The notes below the pieces were generated by a model, which saw only the letters and a list, made by a program, of their open reading frames with translations, was not told the origin of the DNA and made no database searches. From NCBI RefSeq assembly GCF_900964775.1, contig NC_041830.1, positions 8,351,501-8,415,500 on the forward strand: a stretch of 64,000 nt of DNA, in the 5' to 3' direction. Position numbers and translations under genes: made by a program. Source of the stretch: Scleropages formosus (lineage: Eukaryota > Chordata > Actinopteri > Osteoglossiformes > Osteoglossidae). Shown one piece after another: positions 12,801 to 23,761 of this stretch; the first letter of the stretch is position 1, and every line of letters starts with the position of its first letter.

Positions 12801-15800
12801 ATAGGTCCACTTCCCTCCATATCATGGGATATTAATTTCAAAAATGGAAATGTAAAAAAATTTTAAAAAAGGCCCACATGTCCAACTATGAAAACTGTCC
12901 CCATGGGAACAGTGCTTGTTCCTCTTATGATAAAAATCATAATCAGAGCAGCTGATTAATATTTATACACATGCATTGGTCTGATGTCTAAGTTCAAAGC
13001 TTATTTCTAAAGTTCTGAACGGCTAATGTCCACATATGATGCCCAACGCTACACTGACACACATCTGACAACAAACGTCTCCCAATATCCCAAAATTCAC
13101 TTATTTAAAATTACACATTTTACCACATTAAACATGAGATGAAAAGTCTTTGTGTTCACTTATTTATTTAGCCAATACTTTTTCTCAGAGCAACTGATGT
13201 TTTCATTGCAGTTGCTTACAAATGACCGATTTCTACATCTGTCTAATTTTTACTGTATGAATTTAGGCCAAGTGGGGATTCAAACTTCAGTCCTTCAGAT
13301 GCAAAGCAGTGGATCTAATCACTATGCCACATGCTGCTCCTTAAAGCAACTATGGTTAACCGATATCCATAAATAGTATTGACGTGTGTGTGTGTGGCAC
13401 ACTAACTTGAATTTTGAAAAAATCATTTTATTCCTGATCAACCAATAAGCTCCAATTCGACTGAACCCATCATGTGTCACGAGGACTTAGAAAGATGTTT
13501 CTTTAGACTTTCATTTGTATACTGCAAAGTTCTTGCTAAAACAGATTTCTAAAGTTACATAATAAATTTTAAGAGTAATTTGGTTTTTATGCCTTGTTAT
13601 TAACTGTTGTGAATAATGCAAAATTAATCTGTATTATGATCCAATACGTGAAAGCTAAAAACCACGAAAAGGCTGATGCTTAAAACCCTAAAAAAGACAA
13701 AATGGTTGCGTTGTTTTATCCCAACAAGGAGAGCCAAGCAAAGGACTGATGAATACAAACACACAGTCTGAAATCGCTCGTCTCGAGCGGGGTCGCGGTG
13801 AGCCGGAGCCTAACCCAGCAACACAGGGCGCAAGGCTGGAGGAGAAGGGGACGCATCCAGGACAGGACGTCAGTCCATCGCAGGGCACCCTAAGCAGGAC
13901 CCGAACCCCAGACCCACCAGAGAGTGGGACCTGGCCAAACCCGCTGCAGTGTCACGCTCCCTGAATGAATACACAATTTTGTTTATTCTGTGTAAAAGTG
14001 AATTAAAGCTACAATGATATCCAGTGCAACTTTGCTGCTGTTATTAACCTTAATTTAAATTTTGCGTTACACATTATAACACCAGCCGTACAGATTTTCA
14101 ACCACAACTAACAGCTACTTCCTCTCTGAAGGGCAATGCAGTTATGTTTTTGTCTGCTGTGCTTAGAGCATGCCGTAAAAACACCAAAACACAAATTGTT
14201 TTCTATATAAGCATCTGATAAACACCACTGTTTGTTCAGAAAACTATGTGCTAGTGGTGTTGAACTTACTGTAAACTCCCATTACCGTACTCCATTTTTC
14301 CATGAAGACAATATGCAGGGACTTGGACATTTGACCTTAGGCTTAGTAGTTATGGACCTAGATCAAGGCCACACACATGAATTCCTGCAGTAAAATTACC
14401 CACTTAAATTGTAAAAGTTAAAGTGATTGTAAGGTAGTGCAGAAAAAACACATGTATCGCCATTACATTCAGGTTATCTAGTGACTTCCAAGAGTTGTGT
14501 TTAATGTTAAAAATGCAACAGGTTCATTGTTGTCACTTAGGACTCACGTTTGACTTTGCAAAGAGCTGTGTAGGTTTCTTACGTTTCAATAATTTAACCA
14601 CCTTGTACACAGCCCAGCTAGCATAATGCCACTACAAAGTGACCCCAAATGTAAAAATGCTGAAAATCTATATTTAAAATCGAATTCCATTCTCATGCTT
14701 AGGGCAATTAAATAACACTCATTTTAACTGCAAGGGACTGCTGGATTGCAACAGGTAATACATATCCCTACTTGGCCAGCTCTTTTGCACTGCACTGCAA
14801 GCAAAACAGTACACACTGGAAACGTGTTCACCAGGAATATCTACTAACCTTTCAGAATAAGGTTATGAATTATGCAGTGGTGAAATACACCAAAGCCCAG
14901 TACTGATGTTTGTTATCTAAGCACAGGATTTTGACTTTTCAGGCAGCAAGAAGCATAGCCATTAGGGCTTTCACCTTGCCATTAGAATGTTCTTTGATTT
15001 GAATTCCCCTGCCTTTGCAGGACATGTGATCAAGATACCTACATTTACATTTATTAATTTAGCTCATGCTGTTCTCTAAAGCAACTTACATCGTTAAGCT
15101 GCTTACAGTCATTTCTCCATTTACAGAGCCAGGGATTTTTACTGGAGCAATTTATGGTTAAATACCCTAGTCAAGGATACTAAAGGAGTGAGATTTGATC
15201 CAGGGTTCTTAAAACCCTTTGAGGCCAAAGGAAGCAGCTCCAGCCACCACAATACCCAGTGCACAAGATTAAGGTACTTACCCTTATTTGATACAGAATA
15301 CCCTGTAATAAATGGGTAAATCAATCATTCTATTTTTTTTTTGGTAGAAACTACTAAGGCCAAACAAGTGACAGTAAAATTAAGAAAATTTGTACAGGGA
15401 GAAACACACTTGACGTGTGAGTGTAAACTACAGCACCTCGCTGCATCCTGAATCCTTAATCGGAAGAGAATGACGTCACCGCGAAACGAGCACGCCGGCG
15501 ATTACGTCACAAGGACAACAAGCAATGGTGATACCACGTCACGACCAGCCTGTTGATACCACCGCTCCACAGACAGCCAACTTGACTGCGCTGCCTTAGC
15601 TGCCAACTAACAAAACCTGTCACATCTAGTCACTAAAACACGTCAACAGCCAGCGTTAACATCGTGAGACAAACAATTATCACGCAGTTATTCGAGCAGC
15701 AAAAGCTAACTTAGCTAAGGTATGCGTCACACACCAGCAAATCAAAATTAAACATCTGGAGTGCTAGTGCATTTTTTTTTAATCCAATGATCATCATGAT

Positions 15801-16478
15801 AATATAGAGCTAGCTAAAATAAATTAGCTAAGAAACAGCTAATAAGTAAACCTCCAGCTAAGACTAGGAGTTCGCCCTGGCCCGCTCTGCAGTCCAAACA
15901 CAAGACGTGGACTTGTGTGCTAAGACAGCTAGCTCGTCGACGTTGTGTAATGTAATAATGTGCGTTTAGGAGATGCTCAGCCCTCAGGCCGGCCTAACGA
16001 GCTACAACTAACTAAGTGTCAAGGGTGCTATAATAATATGGGTACCACCGTTCCCGTGGGGACTGAAACCCCGAGCTGCGAAACAACCGGCACACACACA
16101 CTCACTCACTCACTCACACACCCCCGCGGAGTGTGCGCTCAGCGGTACCAGCCGCGCACCTCCTTCGCCCCCCTGCCCCTGGCCTGGCCTGTAACCGCAC
16201 GGTGTTCTCCGCAACACACAGCAGAGCGATGCGCCCCGGCGCGCGCCGTCCCGCAGCTGAGGAGGCGCGAGACGGTGTCAGCGCGGGAGCTGAGTTAGCG
16301 AGAGCGCGCGTGGCGGTCGCACATATTACAAGGCCGCCGCCGGCCTTCGCGCTGCATTCGGTTCGCGCGACTAAGCCGCCGGGGGCTACCGAACCGCTGT
16401 GGACAGCCAGGGTGTGGAAGGGTGGTCGTTACCGTCGAGCTGTTGTGGCGGGGCGGATCCCGAGGCCTGATCGGCCAT
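862..16478 (-). CDS. rabep1: rabaptin-5 (Rab GTPase-binding effector protein 1), 5' thirteen exons, 3' end off window
   Basis: Rabaptin-5 is a cytosolic coiled-coil effector of Rab4 and Rab5 that works with Rabex-5 in early-endosome fusion and recycling. Exons in coding order (all minus): 16433-16478, 10362-10490, 9865-10068, 8887-9047, 7799-7918, 7562-7697, 7146-7324, 6376-6486, 5585-6049, 5210-5314, 4115-4231, 2396-2494, 862-1002. They join in frame to 671 codons, against 862 residues in human, so the C-terminal Rab5-binding region lies left of the window. Recognised stretches include EFNQKRAKFKELYLSKE, LEQERQQHNQLKHTW, LLMRDMQRME, KAMTPEQEETASLLSS and RRCDMCSNYEKQLQ. Residues about 428-435 read DESDFGPL: DESD is a known caspase-3 site in human rabaptin-5 and FGPL the GGA-ear ligand. 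The start is the only ATG in the CpG-rich first exon; the first 15 residues differ from human. Intron 1 is about 5.9 kb. Confidence 0.96.
1160..1325 (-). repeat. Worn SINE-C copy
   Basis: AACTGGGTATTTCTACTGCA, CCAAGGGTACCACTGCAGGT and GGGATTTGAACC match the SINE-C body and B box in minus orientation. The tail is degraded. Confidence 0.6.
2040..2290 (-). repeat. Composite tRNA-headed repeat (SINE-B like)
   Basis: GACACCCCGGACAGGATGCC is followed by CATGTCTTTGGAGTGTGGGA, AACCAGAGCACCTGGAGGAA and the head region GCTACCCGCTGTGCCA. The layout matches a common fish SINE body in minus orientation, without the L2-type tail. Confidence 0.65.
3000..3150 (-). repeat. Worn SINE-C copy
   Basis: GTGATTTATAGTGTACAGCT, CATTTATACCTTAAGTTCAA and TTTAAGGGCACTACAGCA follow the SINE-C body in minus orientation. 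The B box is degraded. In rabep1 intron 11. Confidence 0.5.
3190..3290 (+). repeat. SINE-D 3' fragment
   Basis: TGCCCTGCCTCATGCCCTAT, then GGATAGGCTCTGGACCACCA and GTGGTTATCCATAA match the SINE-D 3' half. Confidence 0.6.
7405..7543 (+). repeat. SINE-B 3' fragment filling rabep1 intron 6
   Basis: GTGTATCTAGCAGTGTAAAT, AACACTACATAGTGCTCATT and the tail GCGCTTTGGAGAAAAGGGTC. It makes up more than half of the 237-bp intron and ends about 20 bp from the splice donor of exon 6, antisense to the gene. Confidence 0.8.
7919..8886 (-). other. rabep1 intron 4
   Basis: About 970 bp without recognised repeats or coding sequence. Confidence 0.5.
9360..9765 (+). mobile_element. Probable RTE-type LINE 3' end
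   Basis: A 101-codon frame (9369-9674) resembles the C-terminus of RTE/BovB-type reverse transcriptase proteins: LRRLWLSNFGHAIRSLDS, then LKKTEVLGKAGGKRKENDR. The DNA after it ends in GATTGCAAAGAGCTGACATC and AACTCAATGACACTT, like RTE 3' ends. It lies in rabep1 intron 3, antisense to the gene. Only the last few hundred bases remain and they are decayed. Confidence 0.55.
12575..12772 (+). repeat. L2-type LINE 3' end
   Basis: CATGTGATGAACATTGGTTC, CACACGTCTGCAACTATGTC and the tail TCACTTTGGAGAAAAGCGTC. It is the same 3' UTR as at 34630 and 61565. Confidence 0.7.
13155..13342 (-). repeat. SINE-C copy
   Basis: The L2-like tail comes first on the plus strand, then AAGTGGGGATTCAAACTTCA (B box) and CACTATGCCACATGCTGCTC (head). 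Confidence 0.75.
13760..13962 (-). repeat. SINE-A copy 1
   Basis: GGGGTCGCGGTGAGCCGGAG, GGACAGGACGTCAGTCCATC and CCGAACCCCAGACCCACCAG read the SINE-A body on the minus strand. ATGAATACA-type direct repeats flank it. Confidence 0.85.
15040..15258 (-). repeat. SINE-C copy
   Basis: CATTTACATTTATTAATTTA (tail), GAGATTTGATCCAGGGTTCT (B box). The full body is present in minus orientation. Confidence 0.75.
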
Positions 16479-16660
16479 GGTTCCCCGGGGCTGGTTAGTG
16501 GTGGCCGGCCGAACGGAAGAAGGAGAATATCGTCCCGGGAGAAGCGACTGCAGCGAGCAGAAACAGACATGGACGTCATTGGAGAAACGGAGCGGAGTGC
16601 GCAGGCGCGGAGCCAGCGAGGAGAGGGCGGGGCTCAATGACAACTGACGGGGACCGTAAC
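16050..16660 (-). promoter_or_regulatory. CpG-rich promoter region of rabep1
   Basis: The stretch around and upstream of the first coding exon is dense in CpG, in contrast to the AT-rich flanks beyond 16.68 kb. A GC box (GGGCGGGG) lies near 16625, about 150 bp upstream of the start codon. No TATA box is evident, as is usual for a housekeeping promoter. The CpG density continues into intron 1 down to about 16.05 kb. Confidence 0.6.
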
Positions 16661-16683
16661 AATACATGGAAACAACAAAAATA

Positions 16684-16720
16684 TATTATTATTATTATTA
16701 TTATTGTTGTTGTTATTGTT
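16684..16720. repeat. ATT/GTT microsatellite
   Basis: An (ATT)n run grading into (GTT)n just upstream of the rabep1 promoter. Confidence 0.9.
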
Positions 16721-17408
16721 AATCGTTAAATTAAAGGTTATTTTATAAGAAAAAATGACTATTTATATTCTTTCCATCGCTACTTGTATAAATTTTAAAT
16801 TATATATTAAAAAATGATGAGTGACAGTGTTTTTGGAACTTTTTTCCCTTGCGAAACGTGAAAAACGTGGAATTATACATACACAATATTTGTGTGAGAG
16901 GACACATGGCATGCAGTTATGGCTCATCGAACAAAAAAAGTAAGACTGTAGTAGGGTGCTTTTTTCGAGAAACTTTTCGTACAGATTTAAAAGATATAAA
17001 AGAAACATATTCTACCACATTGTTCTTCCGGCGTCTGCTTCGCCTTACGAGCGATGGGAATTGAGCTATAGAACTTTACAAGTTGTACTGAGGTGTCTAG
17101 TAATATGTAACTTGTTATAATGTTACTATCATTGCTGCACGTCACACGTCAATTCAACCGTGAAAAAGTATTTGCCTACTTTCCAGTTTCCTCTTTTTGG
17201 CAGCTTTGTGGCATTAAATTTAATCTTTTGGTGATTCAAGTGACTGCTTGTGTCACTTTAGGTGCAATGACTGCAACTGAACACTTCCGGTAGCTGTTGA
17301 CCGTGGTCTCATATCACTGTGGTCACATATGGTCACATATCACTCAGTCCACTCGTCCATGTAGGACTGCTTTAGCTCAGCAAACACTTCCAGGTTTTTG
17401 AGCTTGAG

Positions 17409-17790
17409 CATTTACTTATTTAGCAGACACTTTTCTCCAAAGCAACTTCCAATGAACCTTATGTAGTGTTATGAACCCACACACCTTATTCACCGTGGTG
17501 ACTTACACTGCTAGATACACTACTTACACCAGGTCACTCATCCATACATCAGTGGAACACACACACACTCTCTCTCTCTCTCTCTGTCACTCACACACTA
17601 TGGGGGAACCTGACCAGCATGTCTTTGGAGTGTGGGAGGAAACCAGAGCACCCAGAGGAAGCCCACACACAGACACAGGGAGAACACGCAAACCCCACGC
17701 AGAGTGAGTGGGGATCGAACCCACGTCCTCTCGCACCACCCAGGCGCCGTGAGACAGCAGCGCTACTCGCTGTGCCTCCGTGCTGCCCCG
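17409..17790 (-). repeat. SINE-B copy, full length
   Basis: Tail TTTAGCAGACACTTTTCTCC, a CT-rich run, CATGTCTTTGGAGTGTGGGA, then GGGGATCGAACCCACGTCCT (B box) and TACTCGCTGTGCCTCCGTGC (head), all on the minus strand. Confidence 0.88.
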
Positions 17791-18359
17791 TTGGCTGAAC
17801 GTTTCCATTCAGGTCTTGATACAACATCGCAATAGGATTCGGGTCAGGACTTTATCTAGGCCATTCCATAAAACACAAAAGTAGACATATAAATTCAAAT
17901 GCATCAAAAACACACATCACATAGATTTATGTACCTAAACGATTTTATACTCCCAGATTAGCATTTCCTCATTTTACATAATATTTACAAGATCTTTTTA
18001 TAGTACTATGAAATAACACTAAATGGAGCAAGAGATTTTGACAGATTTGGAGATGATTTGGGTATTAATCTATTTTTCTTATTTTTATTACTCATTCGCT
18101 TAATAAGTAACAAATAGTAACACAAGTACTTTGAATGCTCAATGTAAAAACATGCAACATTTTTTACAATTTAATAACATTTATTAGTTAGGTCTTTTGG
18201 TAATAATGAAGCACATGCATAAAATGGAAAGTAATATTGTTGTATTCTTCATTAATTACTCATATTTAATCCCAGTGATATGCTAGATTTGTTTTATCAG
18301 CTCTGCAGAAAGTCAGCATTGTGTTAATCGGCTAGGTCTGTTTTTCTCCATTCTTTCGA

Positions 18360-19350
18360 CAACTGACTTTAGAAATCACAAAATTATTCGAACCTTGAGA
18401 CGGTTTCAGTAGTGCACCATAGAGGGACTACTTACTACATACCCAAAAAGGTACACATTTGTAAAAACACCAGCAAGACATACAAGTACAAAGCAAAGAA
18501 TGACAGATCTTTGAGGGAGAACGTCCCTGAGAGCAGGACATGAGAGATTTGTAGGCGGAGTTGGATCTTGATGAGGTGGGGACTGTGGTCAAGTGGTTTG
18601 GGTTCACAGCGTTCCTCAAATAGGACTGGGAGGAAATGAATGTGCACTTCACTTGTCATTGGGTTCTGCAACAGTTTTCTGAAAGCACTACATGTACCAC
18701 TTGTATCCACGAAGGAGCTCGACCACGGTCTTAGTAATTCTTGGCTCTTCCAGATGAGTTCTTCGAGTTAGAGGTCTCACCCTTCTTCTCTGAAGGTGGT
18801 CTTCATCCGAGGGTAAGGAATAAGCAATATAATACGAGATAACGCTTGTAAATCCGCAAAATGTGGTTGCTGAATAGTATACTGTGTCTATGATCTGACT
18901 CATCAAGACCTTCATACCGTCAAAATTCTCCTAGGGTTGTTGGTTCAAATGTGGCTGTCTACTTGTCCATGCAGTGTCTCCATGTTTACCCTGTGCTTTG
19001 GGTATATATTGTGTGCGTGTACTCCGGCTTCATGAAACCGCTGAAGAGTGCGTTGCGTAGATGAGCGGGTCCCTTGGTGAATTACCATTCCGTGCGAGGT
19101 ACACCCGAGGTATAGCCTTGGTTCCTGGGAGAGACTCCAGATCACTGCGACATACACAGAACAAGTGATTCCTTTTTGAATATGAGGAAGGATTTTGATT
19201 GCATGCCCTCTTCTAGAAAACATTTTATACCTTGATAATAAATGTCCAAGGTGTGACAGAACAGAAGTGTAGTGTTTTAGCCCTGTTGTTCTTACAGAGA
19301 AGTAGATTAACCCTTTAGTTTCCACCATCAGCCATATACAACCCTTAGAT
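18360..19350. other. Unidentified block between rabep1 and scimp
   Basis: About 1 kb with base composition unlike its AT-rich flanks. Minus-strand frames of 91, 75 and 127 codons (18435-18710, 18688-18915, 18945-19328) follow one another but share no recognisable domain and are broken by stops. It could be an old repeat or a noncoding exon cluster. Confidence 0.3.
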
Positions 19351-19624
19351 CATACAGGACAAACTAGGCTTTGTATGCGGGGCTGTCAGTTTCCATCACC
19401 CCTCAGGAAGTCACTAAACTGTTTATGTATCGTCCCGTGACGTTGTGCAGCTGCGCGGGATGTTTTGGTCATTACCCGATAAGTCACAAGACACTGTTAA
19501 AAATTTAATTTGTACTGCTTAGTATTTTCTTGGTTGGCTGCATTACGTGTCAATCCTCCTGTCCTCTGCAATGTAGTCAATTTCATAAGTTTGTTCTACT
19601 GTAAAGAGTATTTATGTAATATAT

Positions 19625-19790
19625 ACTTGGGGAGGAACATCAGCGCATATAGTGGAAAGAAACAAACTTAAGAATCACATGTCTGAAACTGTCTCTTTCT
19701 CCTAATGTAATACACATACTGTATTTTCTGACATGTACATCACTTTGGGGAAAAGTGTGCACTGAATGAAGAAATATAAATTTTATTTTT
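19625..19790 (+). repeat. L2-type LINE 3' end
   Basis: GAATCACATGTCTGAAACTG, CTGACATGTACATCACTTTG and a degraded tail match the other L2 3' ends here. Confidence 0.65.
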
Positions 19791-20834
19791 ATTATAGTAT
19801 ATTTGTTTTTATTAAAATCAAAAAAACCATCTCAAGTGAAATATTTTTGAAATGTACAAAATTTAGACAGCACATAATGGCTGTTGATGGTCTGAAGTGG
19901 CAAGGAATAAGGCTCATAGCCTCTACCACTTAACAAAAGAAGCATTTCTAAGAAAAAAAGTATTCACTTAATCCAAATATATTAATTCTATTAATGTATA
20001 TAATTTCAACGTTTTAGTGATGGTATTTTTGTAAAAACTTGGATAGCAGCAAGTTTTGATAAAGAACTGCTAATGTGGTTCTTAGAAAAGGGAAGTGATA
20101 GTCAGCCATAATTAAAAACATAGCTTTTAACCCATTGCTGATATGCAGAAAAACTATGCATTTCTGGTAAAGCACGGTTGCATAGCCACAGGTTAATCTG
20201 CGTAACCCCTTTGAGAGTTTTATTTTAAGGTGGATTTTTAAAAAAAAAAAAAAAAAAAAATCACTGATGGATTTTTTTTTTTTTTTTTTACTGTTACCTC
20301 CAATACGATGCTTTGTACTTTGATGCCCTTTTGATGAAGCTGTTACTGAACAATTGCTCCTTTCCTTATGGGTACAATTGGCACAAGACATCTGTTCACA
20401 AATTGTTTCGTCTGCAGTTCTAAAAATCAATCAGTAAAGACTAAATATCCCAGAGAATGTATGTTCTGTAAAAATTGCTGATATTGCTACAACACATTAA
20501 ACACTTCTGCAGTTCCCTTTCAGTGCCAGCTCTTGATCGATTCATCACTCAAACACACGCTATATTTATCATTTTGATATTGATCACAGGCACACCAAAA
20601 CTCCAGCCACAAGTTGTAAACGTTGTAGAAGTGAGTTGTACCGCTCAAATGTGCTTTACTGCCATCTATGAGCTCGGCCGGTAGCAGAAATTCTGGAAAA
20701 AGCAATTAAAAAGTAATAAATAGGAAAAATATGGCTATCTCTGGGAGTACATAACTCTAGTGTTCATTGCTTGAGCAGTTGGCGGATTGTTTGCTATTCC
20801 TATAACATTACGTATATAAATGCCTATTTTGTAG

Positions 20835-22313
20835 ATGGTGCCGTTGCGGGAAAACTTCTGGCTGTTCCTGGTAATTGGAATGGTGCTGGTCTCACTGGTC
20901 ATAGGCCTTATATTTCTCCTCATCAACAAGTGCATCTCCAAGAGAGGTAATTCCCAGTAATACACTGGTATAAAACCTTGCAGTAGGCCATGCGTTGTGC
21001 TGAAAAGGAAAGGTTAAATCCAAATTAATGTCTAATGCTGAAAAACCATTCCAAAGATTTGCATTTACAGTATAAAGTTATTAGAAATTATAAAAATTAT
21101 TCACTGCAGTTTCAGAGCCAATATTTTGAACTGATATTTCAAATCTCCCTGTGAAGTGGCATATAAATTCCATTTCCAACTATTTTATGAATAACTGAGG
21201 CAGCTGATAGCATAATGGATGGAGCTGCTGCCTTTAGATGAAAAGTTCCTGGAATTAATCCTGCTTGTGAACCCTTCAGCAATGTACTTGGCCTAAAATT
21301 ACTGCAGTAAAAATTACCCAGTTGTATGAATGGGTAAATAATTGTAAGTAGTTGAACATCTTAAGTTGCTTTAGAGAAAAACATCAGCTAAATGAATAAA
21401 TGTGGACTGTGGAAGTATCATATTGTCCTAACAGTACTGTGCTACAAAATGCTATTTGTCTGTTTAAACTCTACAAATTCTCTGTTTTTGTGTTTACAGC
21501 AGCTCAATACAAAAATACTTTCCAAAATTCAAAACCTCAATTTTATACCCAGTAAGTATAACTTACAGTCCTAGCAAAAAGCTTCAGTGCCCAGAACAGA
21601 ATCGGATTTCTAAAAGCAAATGACTATGACCCTTATGTTTAAACTGACCTTAGATATAACTTTACATGTTTACACTGTGTCAACTCGGCAAAGTTTAGGC
21701 AGTCATATTTGCTCCATTTCATGGAACCCCTACAATCATTCTGCAAAGCATAAAATCCCGTAGCATAAACCCAAATTAAAGACATTCATGACGTGCACAT
21801 GCTATGTTTTACCACATGGAATTTCTATAGGGATTAACCTCCTGTGATCCACTTAATCAGGAACAGCCAATACCATCCAAAACATCTTGAAGAACAACTG
21901 CCTCCCCTTCCACCAAGGAATATTGCTGCCCCATCATCCCCTGGTTAGTATCTGAATGCTAAGCCTTCATCTATCTTCTTAATTACTCTATCCTAGAAAA
22001 TGAAAACGATATTGTTTGCTAATAAAGTGACAGATGCTGTCACTGTCAAGATTTAAAAATACTGCTCTCTGTTCATTGTGTCCTCTGGGGTACATCTTGC
22101 ATTCCTGTGGCAGCTTCTGCCAGCTATGAAGACATTTCAAGCGTGCCAGACTACATAAAAGTGGACGAGAAGACACCACCGCCCCCATACAAGCAGAAAG
22201 AGACTCCACAGTCCATGACTACATCCCTGGCCCACGATACCACCTCTATGGATTCGTACGATGATGTGATTTCACCCGCATATGAAAGCGAAGACTACGA
22301 TGATGTGGTATAA
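20835..22313 (+). CDS. scimp: SCIMP-like transmembrane adaptor (SLP adaptor and CSK interacting membrane protein)
   Basis: Human SCIMP is a small palmitoylated adaptor of antigen-presenting cells that binds Lyn, Grb2, SLP65 and Csk. Exons: 20835-20946, 21500-21551, 21861-21943, 22114-22313; together 148 residues (human 145). Visible parts are a short N-terminus, a membrane helix at about residues 9-31, a juxtamembrane NKCISKR, a proline motif PPLPPR at 69-74 (LPPLPPRN is also in human SCIMP and fits Lyn SH3 binding), and tyrosines at 87 (YEDI), 96, 131 (YDDV), 139 and 144 (YDDVV) in SH2-ligand contexts. The gene sits beside rabep1, as in human. The ATG used lies right after a possible acceptor (TTTGTAG), so an upstream exon could add a few residues. 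Overall identity to mammalian SCIMP is low; the call rests on motif order, size, topology and synteny. Confidence 0.78.
21199..21402 (+). repeat. SINE-C copy in scimp intron 1
   Basis: Head GGCAGCTGATAGCATAATGG, body CCCAGTTGTATGAATGGGTA, tail TTGCTTTAGAGAAAAACATC. Confidence 0.75.
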
Positions 22314-23761
22314 GCTTGCAAGCTTCCGATGCAGAAAAGCAGGGCTCGGACCTCGCAAGGATGGACGAAGTCTGGTCCTTTAGACACAGTCCACTGCTTA
22401 ATCAATTCAGTACCACTCCCTCAGCACTTAAAAGCATTTTAACTTTTTCCTCGTACACAGTCATAAAACCATATGCTTAGATATTACTATAACTTCAGAG
22501 TCTCATTTTCCTGTATTGGATATTTTGTTAAGTGTTGGTGAACCTCATCACATCCCTCAGTTATATTTAATACAAAACACTGAATCTTAGCTGTAGTGAC
22601 TATATTTAAATGCTTAGTGAGATCTTAAAAGAAATTTTTTACAAATGAACTTGTTAGAACAATGTATAGTATTGGTAAATAAGAATTACAGTAATTTCTA
22701 ATGTATACTGTAAAACCTTATTTGTGCAGCTATGCATATATACACAAGCTAAAACACTGAATATTTTCTCTCCCTAAATTCAGATTAAGACTTCGTATGT
22801 TATATTTACGTTGCCATGAACACTAGGTTAGTGTAATGTTTGCAAAGACTTCCTCTGTTGGACAGGAAGTATCTTTGAAAACTTCCTTAAACCATCAGTT
22901 CTTCACGAAGCAATATGCTGACAGGACCCTTGGGTACAGCGACTACGTGTTGCACAAAACGTACTGTGCTTTAAAAGTACACTTTGAGCATCCTAGTTTA
23001 TCCAATTAGGAAAAACTAAAAATTAACATTGCATCTTAACCTGGCTTGCTTGCATCAATTCTGATGAAATTAAGCACAGAAAAACACTAATGCATATCTC
23101 CAAGTATATATTTCTATTTCCTCCAAGTGAATTTAATTTTGTTGAAACACTGAAACTTAAACCAGACCAAACCACATTGTTACCTTTGAAGCAGCTCTGA
23201 AAGTCTGTATCGAAATGGAATTCTACTGATACTCATTGGAACAATTTATGATACTCTTTGTGTAAGTTTTAAAACATAGACTTGAGACACCATACTCTGC
23301 ATGAAATTTCCAAAAATCACCGCAGAATGACACAGAGCACGATCATTTATATATTTACATACTTCTTGCAAAAAAGAAAAAAGTAAAATCATAAAAGACT
23401 CAAGATCTGAATGTATACCCACCCTCTGCTTAGTCAGAGCAGTATTATTAATTTCATGTCAGCATTTAAAAAAGCTCAGTATTGAGTTTTATCAACGGTT
23501 CATTCCAGAATGAACTCAGGAGTTGTTCGGCCCTTTTTCGTACTCGTCTTTAGCAACAGTCTCCCTATTTGAACAGTGTGGTCAAAAGTTTCACGGAGAC
23601 GCATGCCTCAAAACACAGACAAAGCGCAACTTTCTTGCTGGTACACAGAACAGTTTTGCACTCTTTATCCAGAATGAGAGAAATGCATGGAAAAAGAAAA
23701 AAAGTCTTTTTGTATCTCTCAGAAGGTATTGTCCAAAACATCCAAAAAAAGGGAGGTCCTG
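22314..23761. other. Convergent 3' ends of scimp and derl2
   Basis: About 1.45 kb of AT-rich DNA separates the two stop codons and probably holds both 3' UTRs. I found no AATAAA close after the scimp stop and none on the minus strand close after the derl2 stop, so the ends of the transcripts are not placed. No repeat copy was recognised. Confidence 0.5.

Larger units (their letters stand above)
10491..16432 (-). other. rabep1 intron 1 (about 5.9 kb)
   Basis: AT-rich. It holds an L2 3' end (12575-12772), SINE-C copies at 13155-13342 and 15040-15258, and a SINE-A at 13760-13962. The intervals 10.5-12.5 kb and 13.96-15.04 kb show nothing recognisable. The last 400 bp are part of the CpG-rich promoter. 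Confidence 0.6.
16722..20834. other. Spacer between rabep1 and scimp
   Basis: It contains one full SINE-B (17409-17790), an L2 3' end (19625-19790) and an unexplained, less AT-rich block at about 18.36-19.35 kb. Short frames in that block show no family signature. The 5' exon of scimp, if there is one, should lie in this interval but was not placed. Confidence 0.6.
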
